Numbered from the stretch's first letter, positions 25,954-35,263 are shown. The stretch: DNA of 64,000 bases from JBPYCR01 sp051846935 (GCF_051846935.1 NZ_JBPYCS010000006.1:86467-150466); one strand, 5' to 3'. Program-made: numbers and translations. Notes: generated by a model not told the origin, from the sequence alone.

Positions 25954-27063
25954 CTATGAATCTGTCTTAACGAACTCCATTTCATCCGCAAGAGATAACA
26001 ATTCTTCCAACGTAAAATGAGGATCATACAATGAAACGGTGTAGGTGAAGCCTTCTTCTTGCCAGCTTAGTACGCGTGTATCACCCCCGTCTATAAACTC
26101 ACCCTTATGGTTGCGAACCGTTACTTGCTCGATCCCAGGAAGCTCCAGATCCTCTAGATCGGTAGATTCATCGATCACTTTTGATACACCAAGCTCCAGC
26201 AAAGGCAATCCATCCTTTTTATACTCCAAATCAACTACCTTACTAGGATACTCTCCGGATGATTCAAACCATTCAATTGTATCCATTTCCCATTCTTCCT
26301 TTTGAAAGACTAGGAAAGAATCATTAAACCTATCTGCTGCTTCTGCAAGAGTTATTTCTTCAGATGAATGTAAACCGGAAATATCCTCAATCGTCACATC
26401 GTCCGGTAAATCAAGTGTAAATAGCTTCTCCTCAAAAATAGGATCAAACTCAATTTTTTTGTAGACGAATTGTATTTTATTGTCTCCTGCTTCCGTTACA
26501 TATTTTAAAACCATCCAATTTTCTTTATCAACCCATATTTCTTGATTTCCAATTAACGTACTTTTTTCCTTTGGTTCAGCTACTAAATGGAAAGTATCCC
26601 GCCCTGCAACTTTTTCCTCCCCTGCTTCTTCAATGTGATGCGTATCGCGTATCATATCGAGAAGCATTTCTGCCTGTTCTCGTGGTGCAGGTGGGTTGTA
26701 CGCAAGCACCTCTGGATCGCTCATAATGAATGCTCGGTTTTTTTCTTTTTCATATGTTTTTACAGATTTACTATCGTTCACCAGAATCGTTAAACCAGAT
26801 TCATCCGTTATTTCCATCCGCATTTTCCCATCACCGTTGTACCATTCTTTTGTTTCCATATTTTCTATATCGTCACCGGTTTCCATCGTCATTTCTGCTT
26901 CTGCATAGTAAGCAAGAGCTTCTGTCGTTTCCTCTAATGCATTGTTTATAACTTGATCAGGCGAATACTGGCTTATCTCCGTGGAACACCCAAACAAGAA
27001 AACACCGAATCCAATAAAAAGTCCGACATCTAAAAGTGTACACCTTATATTTATTGTTTTCAC
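25954..27063 (-). CDS. LolA-like lipoprotein with DUF4367-type C-terminus
   Basis: A 369-residue predicted lipoprotein: short basic N-terminus, hydrophobic segment, lipobox LFGC (Cys near residue 26). Residues about 35-225 resemble LolA/YdcC-type proteins (MRMEITDESG, DTFHLVAEP, KENWMVLKY), and about 230-365 resemble DUF4367. Its GTG start overlaps the kinase stop (GTGA), so it is made with the two-component system. It may bind a lipid or peptide at the membrane surface and act as a sensor accessory or substrate-binding part of the exporter; this is inferred. Confidence 0.8.
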   Translation of the reverse strand: MKTINIRCTLLDVGLFIGFGVFLFGCSTEISQYSPDQVINNALEETTEALAYYAEAEMTMETGDDIENMETKEWYNGDGKMRMEITDESGLTILVNDSKSVKTYEKEKNRAFIMSDPEVLAYNPPAPREQAEMLLDMIRDTHHIEEAGEEKVAGRDTFHLVAEPKEKSTLIGNQEIWVDKENWMVLKYVTEAGDNKIQFVYKKIEFDPIFEEKLFTLDLPDDVTIEDISGLHSSEEITLAEAADRFNDSFLVFQKEEWEMDTIEWFESSGEYPSKVVDLEYKKDGLPLLELGVSKVIDESTDLEDLELPGIEQVTVRNHKGEFIDGGDTRVLSWQEEGFTYTVSLYDPHFTLEELLSLADEMEFVKTDS

Positions 27064-28508
27064 CTACCTTTAGTTCTAGGGAGTGAACATAATACCGTTG
27101 TCCCAATACTTTCCTCGGAATAAATTTGAATGCTACCCTCATGCTTTTCAATGATTTGCTTCGTAATACTTAAACCTAATCCAGTGCCATGCGCATCTTT
27201 TTTGCTTCGTGCTTGATCCACCTGATACATTGGATCAAATACGTTGTTTAAATGCTCCTTCTTAATACCTTTCCCTTCATTTTGAACTACTAGATAAACA
27301 TACTGTTCGAAGTTGAGGATGCTTTTATCAACAAAGTCAAAAAGCCATGGTATCATTGATTCATCATTTGCTGCAACAACCCATATGTGATTCCCCGAAC
27401 GGCTGTACTTAATCGCATTACTCATCAAATTATCCGTAACCCGCATCATTTGTTTCGGATTTACTAAGAATGAACCACTTACATTTGAGCTTGCTTGCAA
27501 ATGAATGTCTTTTTCTTTACATAACGGGTCATAGCCGGATATAAGCATATCGAAAAATTCCATTCCATCTACACGTACAAATTCAAGCTCATAAGAAGAA
27601 GATTGCAACAAAGTATATGTTAATAAATCTTCAAGCATTTGCTTCATAAAATCTGCTTTTTGAACAATGACTTGACGATATTCATCGCGTTCTTTAACAG
27701 ATAATCCTTGTTCTTCATGTAACGATTCCGCATACGCTTTTATGGAAGTTAATGGTGTTTTTAAATCATGAGAAATTGTTGCGATCATAAATTCCTTGTC
27801 TTTTTGTTCCTTTTGAATCGCTTGTTGAGCCTCACTTATTTGTTTACTCATTCGATAAAAGTGCTTCTTTAAGATTCCAATTTCATCATTGCTCGTTTCT
27901 TTTTCTACAATTGTTTTCCCACTTGCAAATGCTGTCATATCAGTCATTAAGCAGCTTAATCGGACATTTAGCTTTTGATTAACCATCCGAACAACCGTAA
28001 AGTAGATAAGCATAAATAATGCGAGAAAGACACTGAACATAAATAAGCTTCGCCCTGAAACGTTCGATTTCCATTCTTTTCGTAAGAGCTCTACATTAAA
28101 AAAGCCAACCAATTCCTGCTCCTGAAAGACAGGTTGTCGATATGTGAACGATTGGTATCCTTGTTCTAGTGAGTATAAATTTTTATATAATTTCTTTTTT
28201 CCAAGTGCATTTAGTGTAAGGGATGGGTTTGATGCATAAATCACTAACCCATCTTGATTATATAAGCTGATTGACAGCTGTTCTGACTCCAATTGTTTAA
28301 CTGGCGTCTTATCTGCATCGATGCGATACAACTGTGGCTGCTCTAATACCGATTTAATTTCTTGCAGCTCGATTGTTTTTTTAAAATATTCCTGTACTTT
28401 TTGATCGCTATAGTATGAATTAATCCAAGCAAACAATAAATAAGCAGCAAAGATTGGCAAAATCATTACAATGAGATAGGACAATAATAACCATGTTTTT
28501 AACTTCAC
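27060..28508 (-). CDS. sensor histidine kinase
   Basis: A 482-residue kinase with two membrane segments (about residues 7-28 and 155-175) around an extracellular domain of about 125 residues, a HAMP-like linker, the H-box TISHDLKTPLTSIKAYAESL (His near residue 247) and an HATPase domain ending in GTGLGLSITKQIIEKH. The ATPase has an extra segment near the G1 box (around residues 385-405) compared with standard kinases. It overlaps the regulator gene by four bases and the lipoprotein by four bases. Confidence 0.93.
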   Translation of the reverse strand: MKLKTWLLLSYLIVMILPIFAAYLLFAWINSYYSDQKVQEYFKKTIELQEIKSVLEQPQLYRIDADKTPVKQLESEQLSISLYNQDGLVIYASNPSLTLNALGKKKLYKNLYSLEQGYQSFTYRQPVFQEQELVGFFNVELLRKEWKSNVSGRSLFMFSVFLALFMLIYFTVVRMVNQKLNVRLSCLMTDMTAFASGKTIVEKETSNDEIGILKKHFYRMSKQISEAQQAIQKEQKDKEFMIATISHDLKTPLTSIKAYAESLHEEQGLSVKERDEYRQVIVQKADFMKQMLEDLLTYTLLQSSSYELEFVRVDGMEFFDMLISGYDPLCKEKDIHLQASSNVSGSFLVNPKQMMRVTDNLMSNAIKYSRSGNHIWVVAANDESMIPWLFDFVDKSILNFEQYVYLVVQNEGKGIKKEHLNNVFDPMYQVDQARSKKDAHGTGLGLSITKQIIEKHEGSIQIYSEESIGTTVLCSLPRTKGR

Positions 28509-29206
28509 ATTAACTCACCAATAAATTGATATCCTTTTCCCCATACCGTCTGAATAAATACGGGGTTTTTAATTGGGTCTTTCAGCTTTTCCCGTAATGC
28601 TTTAATATGTACGGTTACCGTATGCAACCCTTCCCCGTCTACATAGTTCCATACATGTTCATACAGTTCATTTTTAGAGAAAACACGTTTTGGGTTTTGT
28701 GCAAGGACTTTTAATAAATCATACTCTTTTGAAGTTAAGCTAATTTCATTTCCGGAAAGCTTTATTTTTTGTTGCTCCCAATAAATCGTTAACTCATTCG
28801 TATAATCGGACTTCTTTTCATACACTGGTGTTCCTCGATATCGATTCCACCTTCGCAAGTGTGATTCTACCCGTGCTTTCAGTTCGACAAGACTAAATGG
28901 CTTTGCTATATAGTCGTCTGCCCCAAGATGGAGTCCTTGAACTTTATCTTCATCCTCTTTACGTGCACTAATAATAATCATGGGAACGTCACTTTTCCAA
29001 CGTATGTTTTTACATAAAGCAAAGCCATCCATCTCTGGAAGCATAAGGTCGACCATGACAAGGTCATAATGACTAGCTTGAAAATCTTCCCATCCTTCAA
29101 GTCCAGTTGTTGCCCATGTCACTTCATACCCTTCTCGCAAAAACAGATCACGAACGACACGTGCAATTTCCGGATCATCTTCTACAAGTAATAGTCTTGA
29201 TTTCAT
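28505..29206 (-). CDS. OmpR-family response regulator
   Basis: A 233-residue regulator: receiver domain starting LLLVEDDPEIA with phospho-acceptor Asp in VMVDLMLPEMDG near residue 51, KPFS at the signalling Lys, and a C-terminal winged helix (TSKEYDLLKVLAQNP to VWGKGYQF). The open frame runs up to 29374, but the extra 56 residues are not receiver-like and cover a MITE remnant; the ATG at 29206 gives the normal family start. It is the first gene of the eight-gene unit. Confidence 0.93.
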   Translation of the reverse strand: MKSRLLLVEDDPEIARVVRDLFLREGYEVTWATTGLEGWEDFQASHYDLVMVDLMLPEMDGFALCKNIRWKSDVPMIIISARKEDEDKVQGLHLGADDYIAKPFSLVELKARVESHLRRWNRYRGTPVYEKKSDYTNELTIYWEQQKIKLSGNEISLTSKEYDLLKVLAQNPKRVFSKNELYEHVWNYVDGEGLHTVTVHIKALREKLKDPIKNPVFIQTVWGKGYQFIGELM

Positions 29207-29368
29207 ATGCCCACTAGCCCCCTGTATGAACAATATAACATAGTAAGTAGCTTCTTTTTTTAAGTTTATACTTTTTTTACTATTAGGTGAAGATGCTTTT
29301 ACAATTAGAAAAAAGTAAAGGAACTGCAACGCATTAAAATTTAAATACTGTTTTTCAAAACTGTAAAT

Positions 29369-29395
29369 ATCCACCTACAAATACGTAACTCAACC
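29369..29395 (+). repeat. degenerate end of the MITE-like element
   Basis: CCTACAAATACGTAACTCAA resembles the right end of the full elements (CCCACAAATACGTGACTCAA). Only this end is recognisable. It lies between the response regulator and the divergent DinB gene. Confidence 0.5.
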
Positions 29396-29472
29396 TATAA
29401 ACAGATACAATGAAACAAAAATAGAACTGTAGTATAATGTGAAGTAATTATTACGAGGGAGGTTGAGCGTTA

Positions 29473-29931
29473 GTGGAAGCTATTAATATGTTTAAATATT
29501 CGCGAACATCAACATTAATCTTACTTCCTAAATTAGAGGAAAAATTTTGGGATATACAACCTGACGGGTTTCCAAACACGATTCGTTGGAATGCCGGGCA
29601 CATTTATGTTACAGCGGAAGATTTCTTAAATGAGGCGTCCCCTGATTTCGCTATATCGAAACCGAAATGGATGGAACTGTTTCTAGATGGTACAAGACCT
29701 TCGGAATGGACAGGTGATATTCCTTCCAAAGATGAAATTATTGACGCTTTAAAAGAGCAAGAAAGTCGACTTGTACGTTATTTTGAAACGCGTTTAAAAG
29801 ATAAAGCGGTATCTACACGCGATGTAAATGGTCTGAAATTAGACACAAACGATGCATCGTTACAATTTGTCACTTGGCACGAAGGGATTCATTTAGGGAT
29901 TGTTAAGTCCATACGGGATGCGTTAAAATAA
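29473..29931 (+). CDS. DinB-like family protein
   Basis: A 152-residue protein of the DinB/YfiT four-helix superfamily. The three metal-binding His positions are visible: NAGH near residue 43, and the WHEGIH pair near residues 135-139. The start is a GTG about 10 bases after GAGGGAGG; an ATG five codons later is an alternative. Family members include thiol S-transferases (bacillithiol-dependent) and damage-inducible proteins, so the activity here is open. A strong terminator follows at 30041. Confidence 0.88.
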   Translation: MEAINMFKYSRTSTLILLPKLEEKFWDIQPDGFPNTIRWNAGHIYVTAEDFLNEASPDFAISKPKWMELFLDGTRPSEWTGDIPSKDEIIDALKEQESRLVRYFETRLKDKAVSTRDVNGLKLDTNDASLQFVTWHEGIHLGIVKSIRDALK

Positions 29932-30040
29932 GAAAAACTTCTGTGAAACGGTACAAATTGATAAAAACACCTAAATTGAGGATTGCTAGTAGTAATGAAA
30001 ATAAAATAGCGGAATGACAGGCTTTGAGCGGATAAGAAAA

Positions 30041-30100
30041 AGTATCGTAATAAATGGATTGTTTGAGCGCCACTTTATTACGATACTTATTTTATTGTTC
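30041..30100 (+). terminator. strong terminator of the DinB-like gene
   Basis: AGTATCGTAATAAA (30041-30054) pairs with 30074-30087 in a 14-bp perfect stem, followed by TATTTTATTG. Confidence 0.88.
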
Positions 30101-30220
30101 CTAATATATTTTTCCGGTTTTCAGGAAAACCTCATTGAGTAATATCTACCTGTTCATATTCCTCAATAAGCGCTGAAATATTTGTTATAAATGTTTTCGT
30201 TAATTTAAAATTTTACATAT

Positions 30221-30462
30221 GAGTCGATTTCATAATTGTCATTTTTGAAACATCACAAAAGAACAGATTTTTAAAAGCCACTTAAAAATTAAGAGCTAGA
30301 TTGGTTCTGCTATGTTCCATCCGGATCCACTCCGCTTTCCGCAGGCAACGCCTCAACTAATTTCAAAAGGTTGCCCCAAAACTTTTAAAATGGATTTTCG
30401 GCTGTTGCTTTTCCTGCAGGAGTCTGCGTGGATCCGGATTCCACACAGACGAGTTGGTGTTG
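30221..30462. repeat. repeat B copy 2, uninterrupted
   Basis: Starts GAGTCGATTTCATAATTGTC and ends at a transposase remnant. Over its length it matches 18184-18368 plus 18626-18683, with TTTTCGGCTGTTGCTTTTCC intact at about 30396, so it represents the empty target of the MITE copy at 18369. Confidence 0.85.
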
Positions 30463-30585
30463 CTATGCAGCTTGTGTTGCTTGGTTGAATGCTGTATGAA
30501 TTCGTTCAACGGCTGTACGTCAATTATAGATAATTTCCAAAGCTTTTGACCCCCGATCTTGAACTGTATATCTTCGAGGATGTAG
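30463..30585 (-). pseudogene. transposase remnant, C-terminal fragment
   Basis: The minus strand reads RRYTVQDRGSKALEIIYN, a stop codon, then RTAVERI, and soon the end of the gene. It is the same transposase as at 18684, but with an in-frame stop and a deletion of the section between ERI and the final stop. Confidence 0.75.
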
Positions 30586-30704
30586 ACTTGTGAGGTGTGT
30601 TTATCATTAATACATATTTTAATAGTTAACAAAATTTAGTTTTGCTAGCTCAAAAGCTTCTTTCATTAAAAAAATATTTGGAAGGGATTTCCTACTAATT
30701 TGTG

Positions 30705-31598
30705 CTAATCGGCTTTTTCACTTTCCAGTATCGTCACAACAATTTCTGGGCGATTGAAAACTCGTATATTATACGTATAATTTCCGAGTCCTCTGCCAAC
30801 GATCATTATCGTATTATTTTCTTCAAAAACACCTGCATCATGCTCAGGAAAAAATTCTCCTTCATGCGAAATAATTCCATCTAAATAGGGGAGTCTAATC
30901 ATCCCTCCATGATGATGGCCTGCGAGCACTAAGTCTGACCCCCATTCTTGGTATGCGTCAAAATACTTCGGATAATGAGCGAGTACTATTTCAAATACCT
31001 CTTCATTTGCTTCACCAATTTTCTCATCCATATACGCTTTGTCAAAGTCTATATTTACTTGCACGTCAGAAGCACTGTAAAAAATTAAAGGGATATTTAA
31101 GCCTCTTAAATGGATTTTTTTCTCGTCTTTTTCCAAAATAGCCTTTTTATCATTAATAATTTGAACTCCGATATTTTCGAGCTCAGCGATAAAGCTAGTA
31201 TAATACGTATTATTTCCCCGTTCAGCCATTGTCTTTGCAATTAATTCATGATTTCCGTCAATATAATAAACTGGATAAGCTTTCACTAATTTACTTGCGA
31301 GTTCGGCGAAAACAGTGCCGTCATCTTTAATAGAGTTCATCATGTCTCCTGTTATAACGATAACATCCGGATTTACTTTCTCGATCTTTCGGATTAGTCG
31401 TTTACTGTTTTTTCCAAACTGCTTACTGTGTAAATCTGTCAGTTGTACTATTTTATAGCCATTAAAAGCGCCCGGTATTTTGGACGATTGTATTTTATAT
31501 GTGGTCACTTCCAATACGTTTGCTTGATAAAGAAAATATACTATTAAACCGGAACTAAGTAGAAACATATATATAAATGCTTTTCGAAGTATTTTCAT
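30705..31598 (-). CDS. membrane-anchored metallophosphoesterase
   Basis: A 297-residue calcineurin-like phosphoesterase. The metal-site motifs occur in order: LTDLHS (residue ~54), VITGDMMN, DGNHE, ALVLAHYP-type VLAHYPKY, and LAGHHHGG. An N-terminal hydrophobic segment (about 8-25) should anchor it to the membrane with the enzyme outside, as in YkuE/YaeI proteins. AAAGGAGAGC precedes the ATG. The substrate may be UDP-diacylglucosamine-like or another phosphodiester; it is unknown. Confidence 0.9.
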   Translation of the reverse strand: MKILRKAFIYMFLLSSGLIVYFLYQANVLEVTTYKIQSSKIPGAFNGYKIVQLTDLHSKQFGKNSKRLIRKIEKVNPDVIVITGDMMNSIKDDGTVFAELASKLVKAYPVYYIDGNHELIAKTMAERGNNTYYTSFIAELENIGVQIINDKKAILEKDEKKIHLRGLNIPLIFYSASDVQVNIDFDKAYMDEKIGEANEEVFEIVLAHYPKYFDAYQEWGSDLVLAGHHHGGMIRLPYLDGIISHEGEFFPEHDAGVFEENNTIMIVGRGLGNYTYNIRVFNRPEIVVTILESEKAD

Positions 31599-31876
31599 GA
31601 GCTCTCCTTTTTGGGATTCAAATAGACTATTTTCTATTTTATAAGCAGCTTATCTAATGTTCAATACGAATCTTATAGTTATTCATTTGCTCGATTTATT
31701 AATCCTATTAAAAATACTACTACAATGCCTTTTAATTGCCGTTTATTACTATGAGTAAAATATTGGAAAGGAAAATATGACCTATAATTCATTTGTATAA
31801 GTACTATTATTTGTTTTATTTACACTATTCATATAATATTACTTTAAACTATATCGGTATAGGGGGATGGAAATAG

Positions 31877-32947
31877 ATGATACATAATGATTACTATACA
31901 CAAGAAACGCACGGCCCGTATGAAATGTATAATTTAGGTGATTTTCAACTTGAAGAAGGCGGCATTATCCCTGATTGTCAGCTCGCGTATCGCACTTTTG
32001 GCGCGTTAAACGAAAGCAAAGATAACCTAATTGTAATCCCTACTTGGTTTTCCGGTACGAGCAAAGATTGGGAAGCTTATATTGGCGAGGATAGAGCACT
32101 AAATCCAAAAAAATATTTTATCGTCGTTATAAATCAGATTGGTAATGGATTGTCTAGTTCACCACATAACAGCCCTGCATCTATTTCTATGAATGCGTTT
32201 CCTCACGTACGTATTTCCGACGATGTACGTGCACAATATCAACTCATTACCGAAAAATACGGAGTAACAGAAATTGCCCTTGTTGTTGGAGGGTCTATGG
32301 GTGCACAACAAACGTATGAGTGGGCTGTACGTTATCCAGAAATGGTGAAGCGTGCTGCACCAATTGCGGGAACTGCTAAAAATACAGACCATGACTTTTT
32401 ATTTACACAAACACTTATGGATGCCATCACCTCTGACCCAGGCTTTAACGAAGGAAATTACACTTCTCACACAGACGTAGCAGAAGGCCTAAAAAGGCAT
32501 GCAGACATTTGGGCAGTAATGGGATTATGTCCGGACTTTTATAACGAAGAAAAATGGCGGTTATTTGGTGTTAATTCAGTGACCGAGTTTACGGAAGAAT
32601 TTTTACAGCCTTTGTTCCAAGCAATGGACCCGAATGCTTTATTAACAATGGCTTGGAAATGGCAACGTGGAGATGTAAGCAGAATGACAAACGGTAATCT
32701 AAAAGAAGCGCTTGGCCGCATAAAAGCAAAAGTATTCGTTATGCCAATTGATGAAGATATGTTTTTCCCGCCAAAGGATTGTGAAAAGGAACAAAAAATG
32801 ATCAGCAATAGTGAATTGCGAATGATCCGCAGCATTTGTGGTCATTTTGGATTGTTTGGCGCAGAGGGAGCTTATTATTACGATCAAATTGATGCCCATT
32901 TGCAAGACTTACTAAATGAACACGTTAGTGAAAAACAGATGGAATAA
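31877..32947 (+). CDS. MetX-like alpha/beta hydrolase
   Basis: A 356-residue alpha/beta hydrolase of the homoserine O-acetyltransferase superfamily. The nucleophile elbow is VVGGSMGAQQ (Ser near residue 140), followed by Asp in PIDEDMFFPP and His in CGHFG. It lacks the close neighbours of methionine synthesis, and the loop sequences differ from classical MetX, so a true acyltransferase or a plain hydrolase are both possible. TATAGGGGGATGG precedes the ATG. It has its own terminator. Confidence 0.85.
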   Translation: MIHNDYYTQETHGPYEMYNLGDFQLEEGGIIPDCQLAYRTFGALNESKDNLIVIPTWFSGTSKDWEAYIGEDRALNPKKYFIVVINQIGNGLSSSPHNSPASISMNAFPHVRISDDVRAQYQLITEKYGVTEIALVVGGSMGAQQTYEWAVRYPEMVKRAAPIAGTAKNTDHDFLFTQTLMDAITSDPGFNEGNYTSHTDVAEGLKRHADIWAVMGLCPDFYNEEKWRLFGVNSVTEFTEEFLQPLFQAMDPNALLTMAWKWQRGDVSRMTNGNLKEALGRIKAKVFVMPIDEDMFFPPKDCEKEQKMISNSELRMIRSICGHFGLFGAEGAYYYDQIDAHLQDLLNEHVSEKQME

Positions 32948-32955
32948 AACGCATA

Positions 32956-32998
32956 AAAACCAGTTGCCGCAGCACATAGCAACTGGTTTTTATTTTAT
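32956..32998. terminator. bidirectional terminator between MetX-like and DsrE genes
   Basis: AAAACCAGTTGC (32956-32967) pairs perfectly with 32979-32990; U-rich tails occur on both strands. It serves the converging genes at 31877 and 33041. Confidence 0.9.
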
Positions 32999-33040
32999 GC
33001 TCCTACTTTAATTGTTATACAGTTCGTTCCTGAACACTTT

Positions 33041-33409
33041 TTAGTTTAATTGCAAAGTACGTTCTGCACCCATTATCGCATCAATTACGTAGTCTGCTGT
33101 AATGACGTCGGCACCTTCCACTAGATCTTCCTTCGCTACATTGTTATGTTCCATACACGCCGAACAAACTTTCAGTCGGCCACCTTGCTCCAAATATACT
33201 GGCAATAGATCTTTAATCGATTTAAAAGGAGCTCCAATGTCAATTTTATCTGCGTACCCTTTTTCAGCTATGTGCACTGCATCAGATAATAGTAAAATTT
33301 CAACTTGATGCCCTTTTTCTAATGCTTTAGCTCCCATTGTGAATGCAATTGTTACATTATTTTCGTCTCTTTCATGCGCTGTCAATGTAATTAACAAATC
33401 GGTTTTCAT
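33041..33409 (-). CDS. DsrE family sulfur-relay-like protein
   Basis: A 122-residue DsrE/DsrF-like protein. It keeps the family core (MGAKALEKGHQVEILLLSDAV) and two cysteines in KVCSACMEHN near residue 84, a likely sulfur-carrying site. A longer frame begins at 33487, but AGGAGG lies 7 bases before the ATG at 33409. Upstream is a CsoR/CstR-like palindrome (33439-33454), which suggests induction by reactive sulfur species. YedE and TusA genes lie 5 kb away. A role in persulfide handling is inferred. Confidence 0.87.
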   Translation of the reverse strand: MKTDLLITLTAHERDENNVTIAFTMGAKALEKGHQVEILLLSDAVHIAEKGYADKIDIGAPFKSIKDLLPVYLEQGGRLKVCSACMEHNNVAKEDLVEGADVITADYVIDAIMGAERTLQLN

Positions 33410-33438
33410 TGTATAGCCTCCTACAATTATTATCCATA

Positions 33439-33454
33439 ATACCCCTATAGGTAT
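33439..33454. promoter_or_regulatory. CsoR/CstR-like operator before the DsrE gene
   Basis: ATACCCCTATAGGTAT, an imperfect palindrome with ATACC/GGTAT ends and a C run, resembles operators of CsoR-family repressors (copper CsoR, persulfide CstR). It is 30 bp upstream of the DsrE start, where a promoter would be. Confidence 0.55.
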
Positions 33455-33892
33455 AATGTATATCGTACGCTTATGAAATACAAGCACAACGCTCTCGATT
33501 TTTAAATATATCTTGTTTGTATGTATTTTCTACTTTATATTACGAAAATAAACAGCTTACAGCTAATAAACAAGTAGTTGAGGATTTTCCAAGTGCCTTT
33601 TTGGAAAAGAGAACGGTGAGACAAGTGCTTGGCACGAGGGGCTCACCATTCGCTCGAGGAAAGAGAGTATATTCCATGAACGGAAATATTAGAAAATTTC
33701 TCCTACTACATTTTTTTTGGATATCCTAAAATTATATATGGTAGCATGTAAAGTGCGATGTTCAATGATAGCAAAAGGTACGTTTCAATTAAGTGACAGC
33801 CGATAAGGATTAGTTGTACTCTTAAGATACTACTATTTAATAAAACATATGAAGCGCAAAAAAATTAAAATCGTCTTTAGGAGGTCGCTTTA
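33455..33892. other. intergenic region with two hairpins
   Basis: No credible gene. TTTTCCAA pairs with TTGGAAAA (33585-33608), and GGTGAG pairs with CTCACC about 25 bases apart (around 33615-33650). Neither has a T run. They could be part of a leader or a small RNA, but I have no further support. Confidence 0.3.
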
Positions 33893-35263
33893 ATGAGCAA
33901 ATTAGAGGCACTAATTAGGAATCAACATACTTTCTTTCGGAGCGGTAAATCAAAAGAGAGAGAATTTCGTCTAAACGCACTAAAAAAATTAAGAGAAGGT
34001 ATACAGTTATACGAGCAACATATTATCGACGCATTAAATCAAGACTTAAACAAATCAGAGTTTGAGTCATATTCAACCGAAGTTGGCATTGTACTAGAGG
34101 AAATCCGCTTTACAATTAAAAATTTGCACAAATGGATGAGACCAAAAAAGGTAAAAACCCCCATTACACATATAGGTTCTTCAAGCTATTTATACGCACA
34201 GCCTTATGGGGTTACACTCATTCTTTCTCCTTGGAACTATCCCTTCCAACTTGCGATAGCGCCATTAATCGGTGCAATTGCTGCCGGGAATTGTGCAATC
34301 GTAAAACCGTCCGAATTAACCCCAAATACATCTAACCTATTACATCGTCTTATATCGGAGCTCTTTCCGAAGGAGTATATCACGGTAGTACAGGGCTCTA
34401 TTGAAGCTAGTCAAGCCCTTTTACAGGAGAATTTTGATTACATCTTCTTTACTGGGAGTGTACCCGTTGGAAAAGTAGTTATGGAGGCAGCATCGAAAAC
34501 GTTAACACCTGTTACATTAGAATTAGGTGGAAAAAGTCCATGTATTGTCCATAACGATGCCAATCTTAAATTAGCGGCGAAACGGATTGCCTGGGGGAAA
34601 TATTTAAATGCAGGCCAAACATGCGTAGCACCAGACTACCTATATCTCCACAAAAGCATTGCAACCGATTTTATTCTCCATTTGAAACGAGCAATTAACG
34701 ATTTATATGGCGAGCAACCATTAACGAATCCGAACTATACACGAATTGTTAATGAGAAACATTTCAATCGACTCACTGCTTTTTTAAATGAAGGAAAAAC
34801 GGTTATTGGCGGTAGAACGATAAAAGAAATACGCACGATTGAACCTACCGTGCTCGTAAACATTACGTGGGAAGACACGATTATGCAAGATGAAATCTTC
34901 GGACCAATACTTCCAGTCTTAGAATACGACCAACTTGATCAAGTGATAGAAGGAATAGCTAAGCACCCTAATCCACTTGCACTTTACTTATTTTCTGAAG
35001 ATAAAAGAACGCAACAAGAAGTTGTGAAAAATGTTTCATTTGGAGGTGGCTGTTTGAATGATACCGTATACTATATCGCTACCCCACACTTACCTTTTGG
35101 TGGGATTGGTACAAGTGGAAGTGGTGCGTATCATGGAAAAGAAAGCTTTAATACGTTTTCTCATCACAAAAGCATTTTAAAGCAAACGACACGATTTGAT
35201 CTTCCGTTTAGGTATCCGAACGTAAAGAACGGTTTAAAAAAGATAAAATATTTCTTAAAATAA
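33893..35263 (+). CDS. ywdH: class 3 aldehyde dehydrogenase (YwdH-like)
   Basis: A 456-residue aldehyde dehydrogenase of the short class 3 / fatty aldehyde type. Key sites: SPWNYPFQL, the NAD(P) loop FFTGSVPVGK, the general base Glu in LELGGKSP near residue 208, and the catalytic Cys in NAGQTCVAPDY near residue 242. The C-terminal PFGGIGTSGSG motif is present. GGAGG lies 8 bases before the ATG. It probably oxidises medium or long-chain aldehydes from lipid damage; its length equals that of B. subtilis YwdH. Confidence 0.92.
   Translation: MSKLEALIRNQHTFFRSGKSKEREFRLNALKKLREGIQLYEQHIIDALNQDLNKSEFESYSTEVGIVLEEIRFTIKNLHKWMRPKKVKTPITHIGSSSYLYAQPYGVTLILSPWNYPFQLAIAPLIGAIAAGNCAIVKPSELTPNTSNLLHRLISELFPKEYITVVQGSIEASQALLQENFDYIFFTGSVPVGKVVMEAASKTLTPVTLELGGKSPCIVHNDANLKLAAKRIAWGKYLNAGQTCVAPDYLYLHKSIATDFILHLKRAINDLYGEQPLTNPNYTRIVNEKHFNRLTAFLNEGKTVIGGRTIKEIRTIEPTVLVNITWEDTIMQDEIFGPILPVLEYDQLDQVIEGIAKHPNPLALYLFSEDKRTQQEVVKNVSFGGGCLNDTVYYIATPHLPFGGIGTSGSGAYHGKESFNTFSHHKSILKQTTRFDLPFRYPNVKNGLKKIKYFLK

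Larger units (their letters stand above)
29932..30704. other. intergenic region with terminator and insertion-sequence remnant
   Basis: About 770 bp without an intact gene. It holds the DinB-gene terminator, repeat B copy 2 and a short transposase remnant. Small frames in it are pieces of the decayed transposase. Confidence 0.7.

Noticed and set aside
29207..29374. 56-residue N-terminal extension of the OmpR-like regulator
   Set aside because: It lies before the normal receiver start, covers a MITE remnant and has no ribosome site.
30363..30632. 89-codon minus-strand frame
   Set aside because: It runs through repeat B and the decayed transposase in a different frame; not a gene.
33517..33729. 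70-codon plus-strand frame between DsrE and aldehyde dehydrogenase genes
   Set aside because: No ribosome site and composition unlike a protein; it overlaps two hairpins.
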